This document shows, one piece after another, positions 1 through 8,461 of a DNA stretch of 64,000 nt. Numbering within the stretch: the first letter of the stretch is position 1; each line of letters opens with the position of its first letter. The notes under the pieces were generated by a model. It was not told the DNA's origin, made no database searches, and was given only the letters and a program-made list of their open reading frames with translations. Source of the stretch: Arthrobacter globiformis NBRC 12137 (GTDB lineage: Bacteria > Actinomycetota > Actinomycetes > Actinomycetales > Micrococcaceae); NCBI RefSeq assembly GCF_000238915.1, contig NZ_BAEG01000085.1, positions 248,001 to 312,000 on the forward strand. Reading direction: 5' to 3'. The position numbers and the translations under genes were made by a program.

Positions 1-430
1 CAGCGGGGCTGAGGCCCGCGGCAGCGGAAAGCATCCGGCCCAGCGTTGGAAACAGCGGATAGAAGGCCCAGGTGTTCTCCTGCACGTTGCCGGCCGCGTC
101 CACCGGCAGTTCGGTCGGGTATCCGCCGGTCATGACGGACTCGTACCAGCGCGCGTCCCAGATGTTGATGAAGTTCCAGTAGTCGGGCTTGGCCGGGAAC
201 CAGGGGTTGATTCCCTGGTGCAGGGCGGCCGACATGAAAATGCAGGCACTGACCAGCCGCGCAGCGGCGTACACCGCCGCCACCTGGGCCCACCACGGCC
301 ACCGGACCAGGCGGCCGCCGAGCCGTGCCGCGGCGGTCCGGAACGCCGTGTCCAGCCGCGTGCCGTGATCCGACGGCGGGGGTTCGGCTGTTGCCGGCGG
401 CACGGGGCCCGGAGGCCCTGGGGAGCTCAC
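1..430 (-). CDS. PIG-V-like membrane mannosyltransferase, N-terminal part
   Basis: Only the first 143 codons lie in the window; the gene runs off the left edge. It starts at a GTG that overlaps the TGA of the upstream DivIVA-domain gene (GTGA, 427-430), so the two are translationally coupled. After a proline-rich N-terminus there is a membrane segment around residues 45-65, then a loop with IWDARWYE and further on WAFYPLFPTLGR. This pattern (aromatic WDxxWY, then AFYPLFP) is that of PIG-V/GPI-mannosyltransferase-II-like integral membrane proteins, which in actinobacteria are usually annotated as membrane mannosyltransferases acting on polyprenyl-linked sugars. The catalytic assignment is by family resemblance only, and the C-terminal membrane region cannot be seen. 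Confidence 0.7.
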   Translation of the reverse strand, partial: MSSPGPPGPVPPATAEPPPSDHGTRLDTAFRTAAARLGGRLVRWPWWAQVAAVYAAARLVSACIFMSAALHQGINPWFPAKPDYWNFINIWDARWYESVMTGGYPTELPVDAAGNVQENTWAFYPLFPTLGRMLSAAAGLSPA

Positions 431-813
431 GTCCGGTCCTCGGCGGCCGGCTGTTCGGCGGCCGCAAGTTGGCTGGCGCGGTCGCGCAGCTGCTCGCGGA
501 GGCGCTCTATTTCGGCGTTCCTGGCGGCCAGCTGGTCCCGCAGGTCGTCCAGCACCTGGTCCACTTGGTCCATCCGGTAACCCCGCAGCCCCAGCGCAAA
601 CCGGACATGGTCGACGTCGGATGGTGTGGCGTCGTCGGGAAGCAGCACCGGAGGCAGCGACGCCACGGGTTCATCGAACCCGTCGTCGAAGCCGTCTCCG
701 GCGAGAGGCGCACGGGCGCGTTTCCTCCGCAGCATGCCCGCCCCGAGGTCGGTACCGATGAGGGCGGTGGCTCCAATCAGGACGATGGCCAGGAAAACGA
801 GGAAGAAACTCAC
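427..813 (-). CDS. DivIVA-domain membrane protein
   Basis: A 128-residue protein with one N-terminal membrane helix (residues 2-20), a basic stretch (RRKRAR), an acidic linker, and then a short DivIVA-type motif near residues 75-98 (VRFALGLRGYRMDQVDQVLD) that leads into a coiled coil (IERLREQLRD). DivIVA domains bind curved membrane and organise polar growth in actinobacteria. This short form with a leading membrane anchor resembles the mycobacterial Rv1209 type, and it likewise sits near a LOG-family gene and dapD/dapE. It overlaps the following PIG-V-like gene by 4 nt. The exact partner is unknown. Confidence 0.8.
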   Translation of the reverse strand: MSFFLVFLAIVLIGATALIGTDLGAGMLRRKRARAPLAGDGFDDGFDEPVASLPPVLLPDDATPSDVDHVRFALGLRGYRMDQVDQVLDDLRDQLAARNAEIERLREQLRDRASQLAAAEQPAAEDRT

Positions 814-892
814 ATCACCAATCGTGCCAGACGCAGCCCCGCCTGCCGCTTACCCGCGCAGCTGCTGCCCTGGCTGCCTACCACGGGTGGTG

Positions 893-1678
893 CTATTCGG
901 GCCGCTGGTCGCCGTTGGTGGAGGGCGCCCGGACGTGTCCGTGGAGGACGAGGTTCACGGCCTCCTCCGGGGAGTCCACCACCTGGATGAGGTCCAGGTC
1001 CTTCGCTGAGACCATTCCCTCAGCCACCAGGGTCCCCGTGATCCATTCGATCATCGGTCCCCAGAACGCCGCGCCCAGCAGGACAATCGGGAACGAGGTC
1101 ACCTTCTGGGTCTGCACCAGGACCATGGCCTCGAAGAGCTCGTCAAGGGTGCCGAGGCCGCCGGGAAGAACGATGAAGCCCTGGGCGTACTTCACGAACA
1201 TGGTCTTCCGCGCGAAGAAGTAGCGGAAGTTGATGCCGAGGTCCACCCACTGGTTCAGGCCCTGCTCGAAGGGCAGCTCGATGCCGAGGCCCACCGAGAC
1301 GCCGTTGCCTTCCACGGCTCCCCTGTTGGCGGCTTCCATCGAGCCAGGGCCGCCGCCGGTGATGACGGCCACGCCTGCTTCGGCGAGCTTGCGGCCCACC
1401 TCGACGCCCATGTCGTAGTACGCGCTTCCGGGCTTGGTGCGCGCTGAGCCGAAGACGCTGACCGCCTGGCCCAGGTCGGAGAGCGCACCGAAACCTTCCA
1501 CGAACTCGCTCTGGATCCGCATGACGCGCCAGGGGTCGGTATGGATGAAGTGGCCAGGGCCCTTGGTGTCGAGCAGCCGCTGGTCCGACATTTCCACCGC
1601 GGCCTGCTTACGGCGCAGCTCTAGAGGCCCTTTCCGGCGGGGCTGTACTGATTTTGACGGATCTGCGTTGATGCTCAT
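893..1678 (-). CDS. LOG-family nucleotide-monophosphate phosphoribohydrolase (TIGR00730)
   Basis: A 261-residue Rossmann-fold protein. The two family signatures are present: GGGPGSMEAANRG (about residues 108-120) and PGGLGTLDE (172-180), which form the phosphate- and ribose-binding active site of LOG proteins that cleave nucleoside 5'-monophosphates (cytokinin riboside monophosphate in plants and some actinobacteria) to base and ribose phosphate. The in vivo bacterial substrate is uncertain. The ATG at 1678 lies 6 nt after a TAGCCT hexamer (1685-1690), so the mRNA may be leaderless; the intervening G-run could instead act as a ribosome site. Neighbours match the actinobacterial LOG-DivIVA arrangement. 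Confidence 0.9.
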   Translation of the reverse strand: MSINADPSKSVQPRRKGPLELRRKQAAVEMSDQRLLDTKGPGHFIHTDPWRVMRIQSEFVEGFGALSDLGQAVSVFGSARTKPGSAYYDMGVEVGRKLAEAGVAVITGGGPGSMEAANRGAVEGNGVSVGLGIELPFEQGLNQWVDLGINFRYFFARKTMFVKYAQGFIVLPGGLGTLDELFEAMVLVQTQKVTSFPIVLLGAAFWGPMIEWITGTLVAEGMVSAKDLDLIQVVDSPEEAVNLVLHGHVRAPSTNGDQRPE

Positions 1679-1739
1679 CCCCCAAGGCTAACCTGCTGAC
1701 CTGCAGGTATCTCTTGAATTACGATCAACCGGAAGTTGG

Positions 1740-1755
1740 AGTGATTGCGGTCATA
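1740..1755. promoter_or_regulatory. CRP/GlxR-like site before gluA
   Basis: AGTGA-TTGCGG-TCATA matches 8 of the 10 conserved positions of the TGTGA-N6-TCACA consensus used by CRP/GlxR-type regulators. Its centre is about 37 nt before the presumed gluA transcription start, overlapping the -35 region. It is the weakest of four such sites in the window. Confidence 0.35.
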
Positions 1756-1784
1756 ACCGAGCAATGTTCGCTAGATTCATTCTT

Positions 1785-2540
1785 ATGACTACTCAACTGC
1801 CAGGCGACGCACTCGTCTCCCTGAATGCCGTTAACAAGCATTACGGTCAGCTCCACGTTCTGAAGGACATCAATCTCCAGGTCCGCAAGGGCGAGGTGGT
1901 TGTGGTCATCGGCCCCTCAGGCTCGGGCAAGTCCACCCTGTGCCGGGCCATCAACCGGCTTGAGACCATCGACGACGGCGACATCGCCATCGACGGCAAG
2001 CAGCTGCCTGCGGAAGGCAAGGAGCTCGCCCGGCTCCGGGCCGACGTCGGCATGGTGTTCCAGTCCTTCAACCTGTTCGCGCACAAGACCATCCTGGAAA
2101 ACGTGACTCTGGGCCCCATTAAGGTCAAGGGCGTGTCCAAGGCGGAGGCGGACAAGGAGGCCATGGCCCTGCTGGAGCGGGTGGGTGTGGGCCACCAGGC
2201 ACCCAAGCTGCCGGCGCAGCTCTCCGGCGGCCAGCAGCAGCGTGTGGCCATCGCACGGGCCCTCGCCATGAAGCCCAAGGTCATGCTGTTCGACGAACCC
2301 ACGTCGGCGCTCGATCCGGAGATGATCAACGAGGTCCTGGATGTCATGATCCAGCTGGCCAAGGAGGGCATGACCATGATCGTGGTCACCCACGAGATGG
2401 GCTTCGCCCGGAAGGCCGCCGACCGTGTGGTGTTCATGGCGGACGGCCAGATCGTGGAGGACGCCACGCCCGAGGAGTTCTTCACCAATCCCCAGAGCAG
2501 CCGCGCCAAGGACTTCCTGTCCAAACTGCTCACGCACTGA
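1785..2540 (+). CDS. gluA: Glutamate ABC transporter ATP-binding protein
   Basis: A 251-residue polar-amino-acid ABC ATPase. Walker A GPSGSGKS is at residues 43-50, followed by the Q-loop, the signature LSGGQQQR, Walker B VMLFDEP and the H-loop THEMGF typical of GlnQ/GluA. It powers import through the permeases GluC and GluD with binding protein GluB, which follow in order. An in-frame ATG exists at 1764, but the ATG at 1785 starts the conserved region and lies 7 nt after TAGATT (1772-1777), the geometry of a leaderless actinobacterial promoter; no ribosome site precedes either ATG. The operon ends at the terminator near 5150. Confidence 0.95.
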   Translation: MTTQLPGDALVSLNAVNKHYGQLHVLKDINLQVRKGEVVVVIGPSGSGKSTLCRAINRLETIDDGDIAIDGKQLPAEGKELARLRADVGMVFQSFNLFAHKTILENVTLGPIKVKGVSKAEADKEAMALLERVGVGHQAPKLPAQLSGGQQQRVAIARALAMKPKVMLFDEPTSALDPEMINEVLDVMIQLAKEGMTMIVVTHEMGFARKAADRVVFMADGQIVEDATPEEFFTNPQSSRAKDFLSKLLTH

Positions 2541-2621
2541 CAACCGGCAGACCCCGCTGGTTTCCAGATCACGAGTTCGCACCCAGGCCGTCACCGGCGG
2601 CCGCCCAATGAAAGGAACGTC

Positions 2622-3509
2622 ATGAAGGCATTTTTGACCCGAAGGAAATCCCTTCTGGCAGCAGCATCCGCAGCCCTCGCTCTGACCCTGAGCGCTTGCG
2701 GCGGCGGCGGAACCGGGACCGGCTCCAACCCCACCCCGGTCGAGAAGCCCAGCTTCGCTGCAGGTACCACCATGGAAAAGCTCGCCTCGGCCGGCAAGGT
2801 GACCATCGGAACCAAGTTCGACCAGCCGCTGTTCGGACAGAAGGGCCTGGACGGCAAGCCTGTCGGTTTCGACGTCGAAATCGGCAAGCTGCTCGCCGCC
2901 AAGCTGGGCATCGCCGCTGACAAGATCGAATGGGTCGAGACTGTCTCTGCCAACCGCGAGCAGTTCATCAAGCAGGGCAAGGTGGACCTGATCGTGGCCA
3001 CCTACACCATCAATGACAAGCGCAAGACCGAGGTCGCCTTCGCCGGCCCGTACTACGAAGCCGGCCAGGCGCTGATGGTGAACAAGGACAATACGTCCAT
3101 CACCAAGCCCGAGGACGTCAAGGGCAAGAATGTCTGCTCGGTGACGGGATCCACCCCGGCCTCCACGATCGTGGAAAAGTACGGCGCAGTCCTGGTGCCG
3201 GCCGCCACCTACTCGGCCTGCCTCGAACCGCTCCGCAACAAGCAGGTTGAAGCGGTGACCACCGACAACGTCATCCTGGCTGGCTTCGTCAACAAGGAGC
3301 CGGATGCGTTCAAGCTGGCTTCCGACGAAACCTTCACCAAGGAGCCTTACGGCATCGGCGTGAAGAAGGATGACACCGAATTCCGCAACTGGATCAATGA
3401 CCAGCTTGAGGCCTTCGCCAAGGACGGCTCCTACAAGAAGGCCTGGGAGGACACCGCAGGCGCGGTCATCAAGACGGCACCGGAACTTCCGGCCATCGAC
3501 CGCTACTAG
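2622..3509 (+). CDS. gluB: Glutamate ABC transporter substrate-binding lipoprotein
   Basis: A 295-residue periplasm-type binding protein (SBP family 3). A basic N-terminus, a hydrophobic signal and the lipobox LSAC with the lipidated Cys at residue 26, followed by a glycine-rich linker, show it is an anchored lipoprotein. The family 3 landmarks are visible: GTKFDQPLFGQKG, GFDVEIGKLLA and DLIVATYTINDKR. It captures glutamate (by gene order and family; asparate-type ligands are possible) and delivers it to GluCD. An AAAGGAACG ribosome site precedes the ATG. A strong hairpin lies between it and gluC. Confidence 0.93.
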   Translation: MKAFLTRRKSLLAAASAALALTLSACGGGGTGTGSNPTPVEKPSFAAGTTMEKLASAGKVTIGTKFDQPLFGQKGLDGKPVGFDVEIGKLLAAKLGIAADKIEWVETVSANREQFIKQGKVDLIVATYTINDKRKTEVAFAGPYYEAGQALMVNKDNTSITKPEDVKGKNVCSVTGSTPASTIVEKYGAVLVPAATYSACLEPLRNKQVEAVTTDNVILAGFVNKEPDAFKLASDETFTKEPYGIGVKKDDTEFRNWINDQLEAFAKDGSYKKAWEDTAGAVIKTAPELPAIDRY

Positions 3510-3518
3510 AACGATCGT

Positions 3519-3564
3519 GGCGGTTACCGGCGGCTGTGCATGCCATAGCCTGCCGGTAACCGCC
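3519..3564 (+). terminator. Intercistronic hairpin between gluB and gluC
   Basis: A perfect 13-bp stem: GGCGGTTACCGGC (3519-3531) pairs with GCCGGTAACCGCC (3552-3564) across a 20-nt loop, followed by a weak T-rich stretch. Sitting inside the operon just after the binding-protein gene, it probably acts as a partial terminator or 3'-end stabiliser that makes gluB mRNA more abundant than gluCD. Confidence 0.75.
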
Positions 3565-3609
3565 GCTTCCGTTTTCCGCACATTCCCCTGAACGCAGCTA
3601 AAGGATCCT

Positions 3610-4260
3610 ATGGACGTCATCATTGAAAGCCTCCCCCAATACTGGGACGGCTTTCTCAGAACCCTGTTCCTGGCCGCCGTTTCCGGCATCATCGCACTGG
3701 TTGTGGGCACCCTGCTGGCCGCCGCCCGGGTCTCCCCCGTTGCCGCCCTCCGCGGCTTCAGCATGGCCTACGTGGAGGTGGTGCGTAACACCCCGCTGAC
3801 CATCGCCTTCTTTTTCGCGGCGGTGGTCCTGCCCCGGCTCGGTGTGACCTTCCAGCAGTTCGAAATCGCGGCGATCATCGCCCTCAGCGCCTACACGTCC
3901 GCCTTTATCGCTGAGGCGGTCCGCTCCGGCGTCAACAGCGTTCCCATCGGCCAGGCCGAAGCAGCCCGCAGCATCGGCATGAAATTTGGCCAGGTCCTGT
4001 CGCTGATCATCCTCCCGCAGGCCCTCCGCACCGTGGTTCCGCCCCTGATCAACATCCTCATCGCACTCGTCAAGAACTCCTCAGTGGCCGGCGCCTTCTT
4101 CGTGCTGGAGCTGTTCGGCTACGGCAAGCAGTTGGCCAACGATCATGGCGATGCCGTCATGTGGGTTCTGGTGGGGGTTGCCTTCTTCTATCTCCTGATC
4201 ACCGTGCCGCTGGGTTACCTTGCCCACCAGGTCGAACGAAAGGTGGCGATCGCCCGATGA
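3610..4260 (+). CDS. gluC: Glutamate ABC transporter permease GluC
   Basis: A 216-residue HisM/GlnP-type inner-membrane permease with about five membrane segments. The cytoplasmic EAA loop that docks on the ATPase is seen as EAARSIGMKFGQVLSLIILPQA. Its length is normal for the family. An AAAGGATCC ribosome site precedes the ATG. The last codons overlap the start of gluD (ATGA at 4257-4260), so the two permeases, which form a heterodimer, are coupled in translation. Confidence 0.94.
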   Translation: MDVIIESLPQYWDGFLRTLFLAAVSGIIALVVGTLLAAARVSPVAALRGFSMAYVEVVRNTPLTIAFFFAAVVLPRLGVTFQQFEIAAIIALSAYTSAFIAEAVRSGVNSVPIGQAEAARSIGMKFGQVLSLIILPQALRTVVPPLINILIALVKNSSVAGAFFVLELFGYGKQLANDHGDAVMWVLVGVAFFYLLITVPLGYLAHQVERKVAIAR

Positions 4261-5096
4261 CTTCGGTTCTCTACGACGTTCCGGGGCCCAAGGCCCGCCG
4301 TGTCTCGCTGATCGGCTCCGTGATCGGCATCGTGCTGATCGCGGCCCTGCTGGCCTGGGCCATCATGACCCTCGCCCAGCAGGGGATCTTCCAGGCGCAG
4401 CGCTGGGCGATCTTCGGCCAGGCTGACGTCTGGACACTCCTCGCCAACGGCATCACCGCGACGCTGAGCGCGGCGGCGATAGCAGCTGTCATCGCCTTTC
4501 CGCTGGGACTTCTGCTGTGCCTGATGCGCATCTCCGATGTTGCCTGGATCCGGGTCCCCACCAGGATCGTGCTCGAGTTCCTGCGCGGCATGCCTGTGGT
4601 CCTGATGATGCTGTTCGTGCTGCTGGTCTTTGCCACCAGCTCGTTCATCGCCGTGGTGGCCGGCCTGGTCCTCTACAACGCCGCGATCTTCGCGGAGATC
4701 ATCCGGGCAGGCATCCAGTCGCTCCCCCGCGGGCAGCGCGAAGCAGGTTTGGCGATCGGCCTGACCAGCTTCCAGTCCCGGCTGAGCATCGAACTGCCAC
4801 AGGCGGTCCGCCGTATGCTGCCGTCCCTCGTGGCGCAGCTGGTGGTCCTGCTGAAGGACACGTCGCTGGGCTACATCGTGGCCTACGGCGAGCTGCTGCG
4901 TGCGGTGCAGGTGATGGCCGACTTCCTGGGCCCGCAGTTCCTGTTCCCGGTGTTCTTCGTGGCCGCGGCCATCTACATCGCCATCAACCTGGCAGTGTCC
5001 CGGCTGGCCATCTGGATCGAGCGGCGCGGGTCCAAGAAGGCCGCCGGCGGAGTGGCGAAGGCCCCCACCGCCGGTGTCTCCACCATAGTGAAATAA
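4257..5096 (+). CDS. gluD: Glutamate ABC transporter permease GluD
   Basis: A 279-residue permease partner of GluC. The start chosen is the ATG inside the gluC stop (4257), which begins MTSVLYDVPGPKARR; the reading frame stays open further upstream but only as an overlap with gluC. Hydrophobic segments begin near residue 20, and the EAA loop EAGLAIGLTSFQSRLSIELP is present. The protein ends in a basic Lys/Arg-rich and alanine-rich tail. It is the last gene of the operon, followed by a strong terminator. Confidence 0.94.
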   Translation: MTSVLYDVPGPKARRVSLIGSVIGIVLIAALLAWAIMTLAQQGIFQAQRWAIFGQADVWTLLANGITATLSAAAIAAVIAFPLGLLLCLMRISDVAWIRVPTRIVLEFLRGMPVVLMMLFVLLVFATSSFIAVVAGLVLYNAAIFAEIIRAGIQSLPRGQREAGLAIGLTSFQSRLSIELPQAVRRMLPSLVAQLVVLLKDTSLGYIVAYGELLRAVQVMADFLGPQFLFPVFFVAAAIYIAINLAVSRLAIWIERRGSKKAAGGVAKAPTAGVSTIVK

Positions 5097-5113
5097 ACGG
5101 CAGCTCTTGACGG

Positions 5114-5155
5114 CGAAGGGTCCACAGCCATCCGGCTGTGGACCCTTCGTGTTTA
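5114..5155 (+). terminator. Rho-independent terminator of gluABCD
   Basis: A 16-bp perfect stem (5114-5129 with 5134-5149) has a four-base loop ATCC and is followed by TGTTTAT. It also lies just past the end of the convergent dapE and could serve both strands. Confidence 0.9.
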
Positions 5156-5164
5156 TCTGCCAGT

Positions 5165-5205
5165 GCTCAGGACAGCTGGCTCAGGACAGCTGGCTCAGTA
5201 CAGCC
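5165..5205. repeat. Tandem 14-bp duplication over the dapE stop codon
   Basis: GCTCAGGACAGCTG occurs twice back to back (5165-5178, 5179-5192), and a third, diverged copy GCTCAGTACAGCC (5193-5205) contains the dapE stop at 5195-5197. This looks like slipped-strand duplication of the gene end. Similar events are seen at dapD and at the DUF1761 gene. Confidence 0.85.
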
Positions 5206-6316
5206 ACGTCTGCAGTGCCCGCAGGCAGGTGCGGATGGCTTCGGCCTCCACATGCTCGTTGTCCTTGTGTGCCAGGAGCGCGTCCCCGGGCCCGAAGTTC
5301 ACGGCCGGGATGCCCAGTTCGCTAAAGCGGGCGACGTCGGTCCAGCCGTATTTGGGCTTGGGCTCGCCGCCCACGGCGGCAACGAAGGACGCGGCGGCGG
5401 GGTGGTTCAGTCCGGGCCGTGCGCCGGCGGCGCTGTCCGTGCGGACCACGTCGAACCCGTCCAGCAGCGCGCGCACGTGCTCTTCGGCCTGATCGGGGGT
5501 CTTGTCCGGGGCGAAGCGGTAGTTGATCTCCACGACGCAGCGGTCCGGGATGACGTTGCCCGCGGTGCCGCCGTGGATCTTCACCGCATTCAGGCTCTCG
5601 CGGTAGTCCAGGCCGTCCACGGTCACGGTCTGCGGGCTGTACGCCGCGAGCCGTTCGAGGATGGGTGCGGCGGCGTGGATCGCGTTGCGGCCCATCCAGG
5701 CCCGGGCCGAGTGGGCCGCCTCGCCGGAGGTGGTGGCGTGGAACCGCATGGTGCCGTTGCAGCCGCCCTCCACGGTGCCGTCGGTCGGTTCGAGGAGGAT
5801 GGCAAAGTCGCCGCCGAGGAGCCCGCCGTGGTTCCGCACCAGCCGGCCCAGCCCGCTCTTGACCGCTTCCACCTCCTCATGGTCGTAAAACACAAAGGTG
5901 ACGTCCTTGCCCGGTTCCGCCCCGCCGTCGAACATGGAAGCCGCCAGTGCAAGCTGGACCGCAACGCCGCCCTTCATGTCCGTGGCCCCGCGGCCGTACA
6001 GGACGCCGTCGCCGGGGACGCCAGACGGCCAGGTGGACGGCACCGTTCCCAGTGAGTCTTCCGTGACCGGCAGCGGCACCGTGTCCAGGTGGCCCGCCAA
6101 AATGACCCGTTCGCTCCGGCCGAGGTTGGTGCGGGCGATGATGGAGTCGCCGTCACGTACCAGTTCGAGGCCGGGCAGCTGGCGGAGTGCGGACTCGACG
6201 GCATCGGCCAGCTCGCGCTCATTCCCGGAGACGCTGTTGATGTCGATGAGCGCGGAGGTCAGCAGTGCCACATCCTGGCGCAGGTCAAGGGTTACGGGGG
6301 CTGTTTCGGCAATCAC
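5195..6316 (-). CDS. dapE: Succinyl-diaminopimelate desuccinylase
   Basis: An M20-family metallopeptidase of about 373 residues that hydrolyses N-succinyl-LL-diaminopimelate to LL-DAP in lysine and cell-wall synthesis. Visible are the metal-binding AGHLDTVPLP, GRGATDMKGGVA with its bridging Asp, the catalytic-acid region FYDHEEVEA, and a C-terminal metal His region near LLAHKDNEHVE. The frame is open to 6370, but TACAGT (6323-6328) sits 6 nt before the GTG at 6316 and 3 nt before the ATG at 6319, so one of these is the likely leaderless start. It is divergent from dapD, which acts two steps earlier. Confidence 0.94.
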   Translation of the reverse strand: MIAETAPVTLDLRQDVALLTSALIDINSVSGNERELADAVESALRQLPGLELVRDGDSIIARTNLGRSERVILAGHLDTVPLPVTEDSLGTVPSTWPSGVPGDGVLYGRGATDMKGGVAVQLALAASMFDGGAEPGKDVTFVFYDHEEVEAVKSGLGRLVRNHGGLLGGDFAILLEPTDGTVEGGCNGTMRFHATTSGEAAHSARAWMGRNAIHAAAPILERLAAYSPQTVTVDGLDYRESLNAVKIHGGTAGNVIPDRCVVEINYRFAPDKTPDQAEEHVRALLDGFDVVRTDSAAGARPGLNHPAAASFVAAVGGEPKPKYGWTDVARFSELGIPAVNFGPGDALLAHKDNEHVEAEAIRTCLRALQTWLY

Positions 6317-6478
6317 CATCCCACTGTATCCCGCACCCGCCCGCCCCAACCCGGTGGCACTCCGTCCCAACTGGGTGGCAGCTCAGGGCGTTCCCGGCGC
6401 CGGGAACGCCCCGAAATGCGACTCAGATACGCGCGGACCGGTTTCAGTGCGCGAGCCTCGTCTCGATAGACTTGGCGC

Positions 6479-7507
6479 ATGACTGAAACCGCTTCTTCCG
6501 CCGTGCCCGCTGCCCAGACACTGTCCGACGAATCCCGTTCGGCCTATGGATTCGGCGTAGCCACCATCGCCACGCGGAACGGCGAAGCCACCGTGCTGGA
6601 TGCCTGGTTCCCCGCCCCCGCCCTCGGTGTGGCCGCCGAAAACCTGCGCGCCGTGGAAAACGCCGACGAAACCCTGACGGACATCGCGGCCGCCGGCACC
6701 GACGCCGACCGCGGCACCGAGCAGAAGGTGGTGTTCGTCCAGATCAACCTGGACGAGGCCCCGGCCGACACTGCCGACGCCTACCTGCGCCTGCACCTCC
6801 TCTCGCACCGCCTGGTCCAGCCCAACAGCCTCAACCTTGACGGTATCTTCGGCAAGCTCCCCAACGTCGTCTGGACCAACTTCGGCCCGTGCGCCGTGGA
6901 CGGGTTCGAACTGACCCGCGCCAAGCTGCGAAAGCGCGGCGCCGTCACCGTCTACGGCGTGGATAAGTTCCCGCGCATGGTGGACTACGTCGTCCCGGCG
7001 GGCGTCCGCATTGCCGACGCCGACCGCGTGCGCCTGGGCGCCCACCTCGCCGAGGGCACCACCGTCATGCACGAGGGCTTCGTGAACTTCAACGCCGGCA
7101 CGCTGGGGACCTCCATGGTTGAGGGCCGCATTTCCGCCGGCGTGGTGGCCGGCGACGGTACCGACGTCGGCGGCGGCGCCTCGATCATGGGCACCCTCTC
7201 CGGCGGCGGCAAGGAGAAGGTATCCCTGGGCCAGCGCGTCCTGCTGGGCGCCAACTCCGGCGTCGGCATCAGCATCGGGGACGACTCCGTGGTGGAGGCA
7301 GGGCTGTACGTCACGGCCGGCACCCGCGTCCGCGTTGCCGGGCCCAAGGATGCCGACGGCGAGGACACCAGCAAGATCGTCAAGGCCGTGGAGCTCTCCG
7401 GCGTGCCGAACCTGCTCTTCCGCCGCAACTCCACCACCGGTGAAGTTGAAGTCCTGCCCCGCCAGGGCCAGACCGTGGAACTGAACGACGCCCTGCACGC
7501 CAACTGA
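6479..7507 (+). CDS. dapD: Tetrahydrodipicolinate N-succinyltransferase (actinobacterial type)
   Basis: A 342-residue enzyme that transfers succinyl from succinyl-CoA to tetrahydrodipicolinate in the lysine/DAP pathway. The central part has the hexapeptide repeats of a left-handed beta-helix (GVRIADADRVRLGAHLAEG and onward), with GANSGVGISIGDDSVVEAG near the C-terminus. The length matches the long mycobacterial form rather than the 274-residue enterobacterial one. TAGACT (6467-6472) is 6 nt before the ATG and there is no ribosome site, so the transcript is probably leaderless. The coding end carries a tandem duplication with a second in-frame stop. Confidence 0.96.
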   Translation: MTETASSAVPAAQTLSDESRSAYGFGVATIATRNGEATVLDAWFPAPALGVAAENLRAVENADETLTDIAAAGTDADRGTEQKVVFVQINLDEAPADTADAYLRLHLLSHRLVQPNSLNLDGIFGKLPNVVWTNFGPCAVDGFELTRAKLRKRGAVTVYGVDKFPRMVDYVVPAGVRIADADRVRLGAHLAEGTTVMHEGFVNFNAGTLGTSMVEGRISAGVVAGDGTDVGGGASIMGTLSGGGKEKVSLGQRVLLGANSGVGISIGDDSVVEAGLYVTAGTRVRVAGPKDADGEDTSKIVKAVELSGVPNLLFRRNSTTGEVEVLPRQGQTVELNDALHAN

Positions 7508-7524
7508 CCGCACGCCAACTGACC
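7495..7524. repeat. Perfect 15-bp tandem duplication over the dapD stop codon
   Basis: GCACGCCAACTGACC is repeated exactly at 7495-7509 and 7510-7524. Each copy contains the TGA, giving two in-frame stops 15 nt apart. Confidence 0.9.
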
Positions 7525-7585
7525 GTGAGGACACAGCCGGCACGCCACCCAAAAGGGCGTGCCGGCAGATTGCTGGAGTAACCAC

Positions 7586-8437
7586 GTGACACGCAGACGC
7601 AGGCTGCGCGGGGCTGCCATCACCGGGCTCTGCCTGGTCCTGGTCGCGGGCGGCATCTACACCGTGGCCACCTTGGTGCAGCGCTCCGAACAGCTGATCA
7701 CGGAGGAGTGCACGGCCGCCGTCGGCGCACAGCGGGCCGACCTGGCCACCGACCAGGCTGCGAACGCGGCGCTGATCACGGCTGTCTCGGTGCGGCGCGG
7801 GCTGCCGCCGCGGGCAGCCAGCATCGCCCTGGCCACCGCCATGCAGGAATCCAAGCTCCGGAACATCGGCCACGGCGACCTGGCCGGGCCTGACTCCAGG
7901 GGGCTCTTCCAGCAGCGCCCGTCCCAGGGCTGGGGCACCCAGGACCAGGTAATGGACCCGATCTATGCCACGAACGCCTTTTACGATGCCCTCGTGAAGG
8001 TGCCCGGCTATGCCACGCTGGAGATCACTGACGCCGCCCAGCGGGTCCAGCGCTCCGCCTACCCGACGGCCTACGCCGAGCACGAGGCGATGGGACGGTC
8101 TTTCGCCTCAGCGCTGACGGGCGAGTCCCCGGCTGCCCTGGACTGCACGCTCCGCTCACCGGACACTGCCGGCGACCCCGCCGCCCTGCTCAATGAGCTG
8201 GAAGCCTCCTACGGAAGCATCCCGACGACGGTGACCGGCCAGACGCTGGAGGTCGATGTCACCGACAGCTTTGCCTGGTCCGTGGCCCACTGGGCAGTGG
8301 CAAACGCCAAAGAGTTCTCGGTGGAACGCGTTGACGTGGACGGAAAGCGTTGGGACAGGAAGGCCCGCAACGGGTGGCAGGATGCACCCGACACCGGCGG
8401 CCGGGTGGCCATCACGCTGGCTGCCGACGGGTCCTGA
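7586..8437 (+). CDS. Secreted or membrane-anchored lysozyme-like protein
   Basis: A 283-residue protein with a basic N-terminus and one hydrophobic segment (residues 8-28), then an extracytoplasmic domain containing ASIALATAMQESKLRNIGHGD and SRGLFQQRPSQGWG. That pattern (a catalytic-type Glu in MQES and then GLFQQRP) is typical of actinobacterial transglycosylase/lysozyme-fold proteins, which databases often mislabel heavy metal transporter. Two late cysteines are present. The GTG at 7586 is preferred because GGAG lies 8 nt upstream. Peptidoglycan cleavage is inferred from the fold signature only. Confidence 0.75.
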   Translation: MTRRRRLRGAAITGLCLVLVAGGIYTVATLVQRSEQLITEECTAAVGAQRADLATDQAANAALITAVSVRRGLPPRAASIALATAMQESKLRNIGHGDLAGPDSRGLFQQRPSQGWGTQDQVMDPIYATNAFYDALVKVPGYATLEITDAAQRVQRSAYPTAYAEHEAMGRSFASALTGESPAALDCTLRSPDTAGDPAALLNELEASYGSIPTTVTGQTLEVDVTDSFAWSVAHWAVANAKEFSVERVDVDGKRWDRKARNGWQDAPDTGGRVAITLAADGS

Positions 8438-8461
8438 ATTTGACGGCATGGCCCTCAAGCT

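Noticed and set aside
1917..3764. A 615-codon open frame opposite gluABC
   Set aside because: It is the antisense shadow of GC-rich genes: it runs through three gene boundaries, lacks a ribosome site and shows no domain, while the plus-strand frames are clear GluA/B/C.
6383..8083. A 566-codon open frame opposite dapD and the lysozyme-like gene
   Set aside because: Low-complexity Gly/Val/His-rich product, antisense to well-recognised DapD; a codon-bias artefact.
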